From the NCBI RefSeq assembly GCF_005876835.1, contig NZ_PPSW01000006.1, positions 186,001-250,000 of the forward strand: a stretch of DNA of 64,000 bases, given 5' to 3'. The translations under genes were made by a program, and so were the position numbers. Under the pieces are notes generated by a model. That model was not told the DNA's origin. It was given only the letters and a program-made list of their open reading frames with translations, and made no database searches. Source of the stretch: Pseudoalteromonas phenolica (lineage in GTDB: Bacteria > Pseudomonadota > Gammaproteobacteria > Enterobacterales > Alteromonadaceae). This document shows, one piece after another, positions 61,400 to 64,000 of the stretch (position 1 is the first letter of the stretch; every line of letters starts with the position of its first letter).

Positions 61400-62643
61400 T
61401 GAATGATCGTAAAACCAATTTGAAAAAGGCTGTACTACCGATATTAGTGGTTGTTATTAGTGCCATGATCATACTGTTTATCGTTAATAATAAACCGAGT
61501 AATGAAAGAGGCCGCCCTCAAGCAAGTGCAAAAATTCTGGTTGAAGGAATAAAACTTGAAAGAAAAGAATTTCAGGTTTCTATCGCCAGTTTTGGTATTG
61601 TGAAACCACGTACTCAAAGTGTGCTTGTTTCTCAAGTCTCTGGGCAAGTCAGTTATATCAGTGACAGTTTCCGTGATGGTGGGTTTTTCGAAAAAGGTGA
61701 GATGCTAGTAAAAATTGACGAAAGGGATTACCAAGCTGAAGTCGATATCGCTAAAGCCGCATTACTGAATGCTGAACAATCTTTACTTGAAGAGCAGGCC
61801 AGAAGTAAACAAGCCTTAGCTGATTGGCAAAGACTCGGAGATGGTTCAGAAGCAAATGATCTTGTTTTAAGAAAACCTCAACTAGCTGCTCAGCAAGCTA
61901 ATGTGTTATCGGCCAAAGCAAAATTAGATAAAGCAAAACTCTCTCTAGAACGTACAAAAATCATTGCACCTTATGCGGGACGAATTTTGTCGAAGAAAGT
62001 CGATGTTGGTCAGGTCGTTAATGGTAATACACAACTTGCTGATATCTATGCGACAGATTATGTTGAAGTGCGCTTACCAATCAATAACCGAGATCTCGCT
62101 TATATAGATTTACCTGAGCAAAATCGATTTGGGCAAAGTAATACTGTAGACACAGAAGTGCTATTTACTTCTAACTTAATTGGTCAGCAAAAGTGGAGAG
62201 GCAAGTTAGTCAGAACAGAAAGCGCCATAGATAATAACTCTCAACAGCTCTATGTTGTGGCTCAAATCTTATCGCCATTCGATTCAAACAAAAATGCCAT
62301 TAAAATTGGCCAATACGTTAATGCCACAATCAAAGGCAAGACGATTAATAATGCACTTTTAATACCTAACGAAGCCATTTATCAAGGTACTTATGTTTAT
62401 GTGCTGCAAAAAGGTAATTTATTAAAGCGCGTTAATATTGACTACGACTGGCAAAACGAATCTGTCACTTTAGTGCAAAATGGTCTCAAGCTTGGAGATA
62501 CCTTGATCACAACTCCGCTTGGTCAGGTTAGTTCAGGCACACCTGTCACTCTAATTGGAGACGATAAAGGTCTTAATAAAGCTGAAAGAAAACGAGAAAG
62601 AAGAAAGAAGGAACGTGACGCTGATAATGGAGAAAACACATGA
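61399..62643 (+). CDS. RND efflux periplasmic adaptor (membrane fusion protein)
   Basis: 414 residues. One N-terminal helix (LPILVVVISAMIILFIV) anchors it in the inner membrane. Lipoyl halves: GQVSYISDSFRDGGFFEKGE and KIIAPYAGRILSKKVDVGQV around a short coiled coil, then beta-barrel and a very charged C-terminal tail (KAERKRERRKKERDADNGE) that is unusual for the family. It overlaps the TolC-like gene by one base and the pump gene by 4 bases. Confidence 0.93.
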   Translation: MNDRKTNLKKAVLPILVVVISAMIILFIVNNKPSNERGRPQASAKILVEGIKLERKEFQVSIASFGIVKPRTQSVLVSQVSGQVSYISDSFRDGGFFEKGEMLVKIDERDYQAEVDIAKAALLNAEQSLLEEQARSKQALADWQRLGDGSEANDLVLRKPQLAAQQANVLSAKAKLDKAKLSLERTKIIAPYAGRILSKKVDVGQVVNGNTQLADIYATDYVEVRLPINNRDLAYIDLPEQNRFGQSNTVDTEVLFTSNLIGQQKWRGKLVRTESAIDNNSQQLYVVAQILSPFDSNKNAIKIGQYVNATIKGKTINNALLIPNEAIYQGTYVYVLQKGNLLKRVNIDYDWQNESVTLVQNGLKLGDTLITTPLGQVSSGTPVTLIGDDKGLNKAERKRERRKKERDADNGENT

Positions 62644-64000
62644 TAGCTTGGTTTACGCGAAATCATGTGGCAGCAAACCTTTTAATGATTGCAATTTTAT
62701 TTGCAGGTTTGTTTTCACTAACAAATAAAATTCCACTTGAGATCTTTCCGTCATTTGAAACCGATCGGATCAGCATTTCTATGAGCTTACGGGGGGCAAC
62801 GCCTGAAGATGTCGAGCAGGGCATTGCCATTCGCATTGAAGAGTCGGTTCAAGATTTAGAAGGGATCAAACGCATCACGTCTCGCTCCTCTGAGAATTCA
62901 GCGAGTGTGACCGTCGAAGTTGAATCTGGCTATGACCCACGAGAAATGTTGGCAGACATAAAAAGCCGTGTAGATGCAATTAATACCTTTCCTGCTGATG
63001 CAGAAAAACCGATTGTATCGCTTGCCCAGCGAAGAAGAGATGTGATTAATGTGACGATTTCTTCGGACTACAGCGAGCTTGAAACCAGAGAATTTGCTGA
63101 GCAAGTCAGAGATGACATTTTGCGTATCCCTGGGGTCACTCAAGTTGAACTAGATGGTGTACGTAATTACGAAATTGCCATCGAAATCAGCCAAGATAAG
63201 CTTAGACAGTACAACTTAACTATCGCTCAGATCTCTAATTTAATTGCCAGTTCAAGTACGGATATTTCGGCAGGTAATCTTAAATCATCAGGTGGTGACA
63301 TATTACTTCGCTCTAAAGGACAGGCTTATAGAAAGAACGAATTTGAAAACATAGCAATCAAAACCAACAGTGATGGTTCCATAATTCGTTTAAAAGACAT
63401 TGCAACCATTCTTGATGGCTTTGAAGAGACACCGGTTAGAACTCGTTTCGATGGTAAACAAGCCGCATTTATCGAGGTTTACCGTATTGGCGATCAAAGT
63501 GCCATTGATGTCGCTGATAAAGTTAAAAACTACATTAGCGATGCTCAGGCAAATCTTCCGGTAGGCTTTGAAATGAGTTATTGGGATGATGATTCTGTGA
63601 TAGTCAAAAATCGAATTGCAACCTTAACGTCTAATGCGATTCAAGGGGGGATCTTAGTCCTCGCGCTTCTTACTTTGTTTTTGCGTCCTTCAATTGCTTT
63701 TTGGGTATTTATAGGCATTCCGATTTCATTTATGGGAGCGTTTATTGCTATGCCGATATTTGGCATTAGCCTTAATATAATGAGCTTATTCGGTTTTATT
63801 CTTGTGCTCGGGATTGTCGTTGATGATGCCATTGTGACAGGAGAAAACGTCTATACCCACATGAAAACTTCAGAAAGCGGTGAAATGGCTGCTATTCGTG
63901 GTACACAAGAGGTGGCTACACCGGTTACATTTGGTGTGCTGACTACCGTAGCAGCTTTTCTACCTTTGGCCTTCATAGAGGGAAATCGAGGAGCGTTATT
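62640..64000 (+). CDS. RND efflux pump, MdtB/AcrB superfamily (3' partial)
   Basis: 453 codons visible, running off the right edge without a stop. Starts MIAWFTRNHVAANLLMIAIL, has the porter segment GATPEDVEQGIAIRIEESVQ and helix 4 GIVVDDAIVTGENVY with the canonical Asp-Asp proton relay, unlike the pump at 55736. ATG 62640 overlaps the adaptor stop (ATGA). Third gene of a complete tripartite efflux operon. Confidence 0.93.
   Translation, partial: MIAWFTRNHVAANLLMIAILFAGLFSLTNKIPLEIFPSFETDRISISMSLRGATPEDVEQGIAIRIEESVQDLEGIKRITSRSSENSASVTVEVESGYDPREMLADIKSRVDAINTFPADAEKPIVSLAQRRRDVINVTISSDYSELETREFAEQVRDDILRIPGVTQVELDGVRNYEIAIEISQDKLRQYNLTIAQISNLIASSSTDISAGNLKSSGGDILLRSKGQAYRKNEFENIAIKTNSDGSIIRLKDIATILDGFEETPVRTRFDGKQAAFIEVYRIGDQSAIDVADKVKNYISDAQANLPVGFEMSYWDDDSVIVKNRIATLTSNAIQGGILVLALLTLFLRPSIAFWVFIGIPISFMGAFIAMPIFGISLNIMSLFGFILVLGIVVDDAIVTGENVYTHMKTSESGEMAAIRGTQEVATPVTFGVLTTVAAFLPLAFIEGNRGAL

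Overview
The window looks like chromosome of a marine gammaproteobacterium of the Alteromonadales, most likely Pseudoalteromonas or a close relative. This is inference from AT-rich codon use, GlnS, ThrS, IF3, PykA, FadH and YbbO proteins close to the Enterobacteria/Shewanella versions, and interspersed elements ending in ATACCAATCCGC. No tRNA, rRNA, CRISPR array, transposase or prophage was seen.

Layout. 2-9.1 kb: a poly-HAMP chemoreceptor entering from the left edge with a periplasmic binding protein, an internally duplicated protein of unknown function, glnS, a protein-kinase-like gene and two small conserved genes. 9.1-13.6 kb: an EEP-family phosphohydrolase and the translation block thrS-infC-rpmI-rplT. 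Its control elements are visible: a tRNA-Thr anticodon-arm mimic before thrS, an AUU start for infC and a structured leader before rpmI. 13.7-29.8 kb: housekeeping and metabolism (ybbO-like SDR, M14 peptidase, gloC, Lrp-type regulator, SulP transporter, LytS/LytT-type two-component pair, pykA, gnd, ansA, sppA, fadH). Most units are closed by clear hairpin terminators, and the pykA/gnd gap carries a dense set of candidate operators.

30.1-46.3 kb is the most unusual region. Ten same-strand genes, with overlaps or gaps of at most about 30 bp, encode a TPR/beta-barrel outer-membrane protein, a periplasmic FecR-domain protein, an 1890-residue lipoprotein (tandem cadherin-like/tandem-95 domains, then delta-60 repeats), an MBL-fold hydrolase, a CHASE2 nucleotide cyclase, a GAF/HD-GYP protein with a large insertion, an MlaE-type permease, an MlaF-type ATPase that has lost key catalytic residues, an MCE (MlaD-type) protein and a small TPR lipoprotein. 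I read it as one envelope locus joining a large surface or periplasmic lipoprotein, nucleotide second messengers and an aberrant MCE lipid-transport complex. I know of no described system with this composition, but the coupling is inference from gene order.

46.3-64 kb: a GT4 glycosyltransferase divergent from a lone HPt protein, a YvcK/YbhK-like protein, a hybrid histidine kinase without its own HPt (a plausible partner), a DoxX protein, ydjA, an Nramp-like transporter with non-canonical metal-site motifs, a methyltransferase, and two RND efflux operons. The second operon (TolC-like, adaptor, truncated RND pump) runs off the right edge and is preceded by a MITE-like repeat and a candidate CpxR box.
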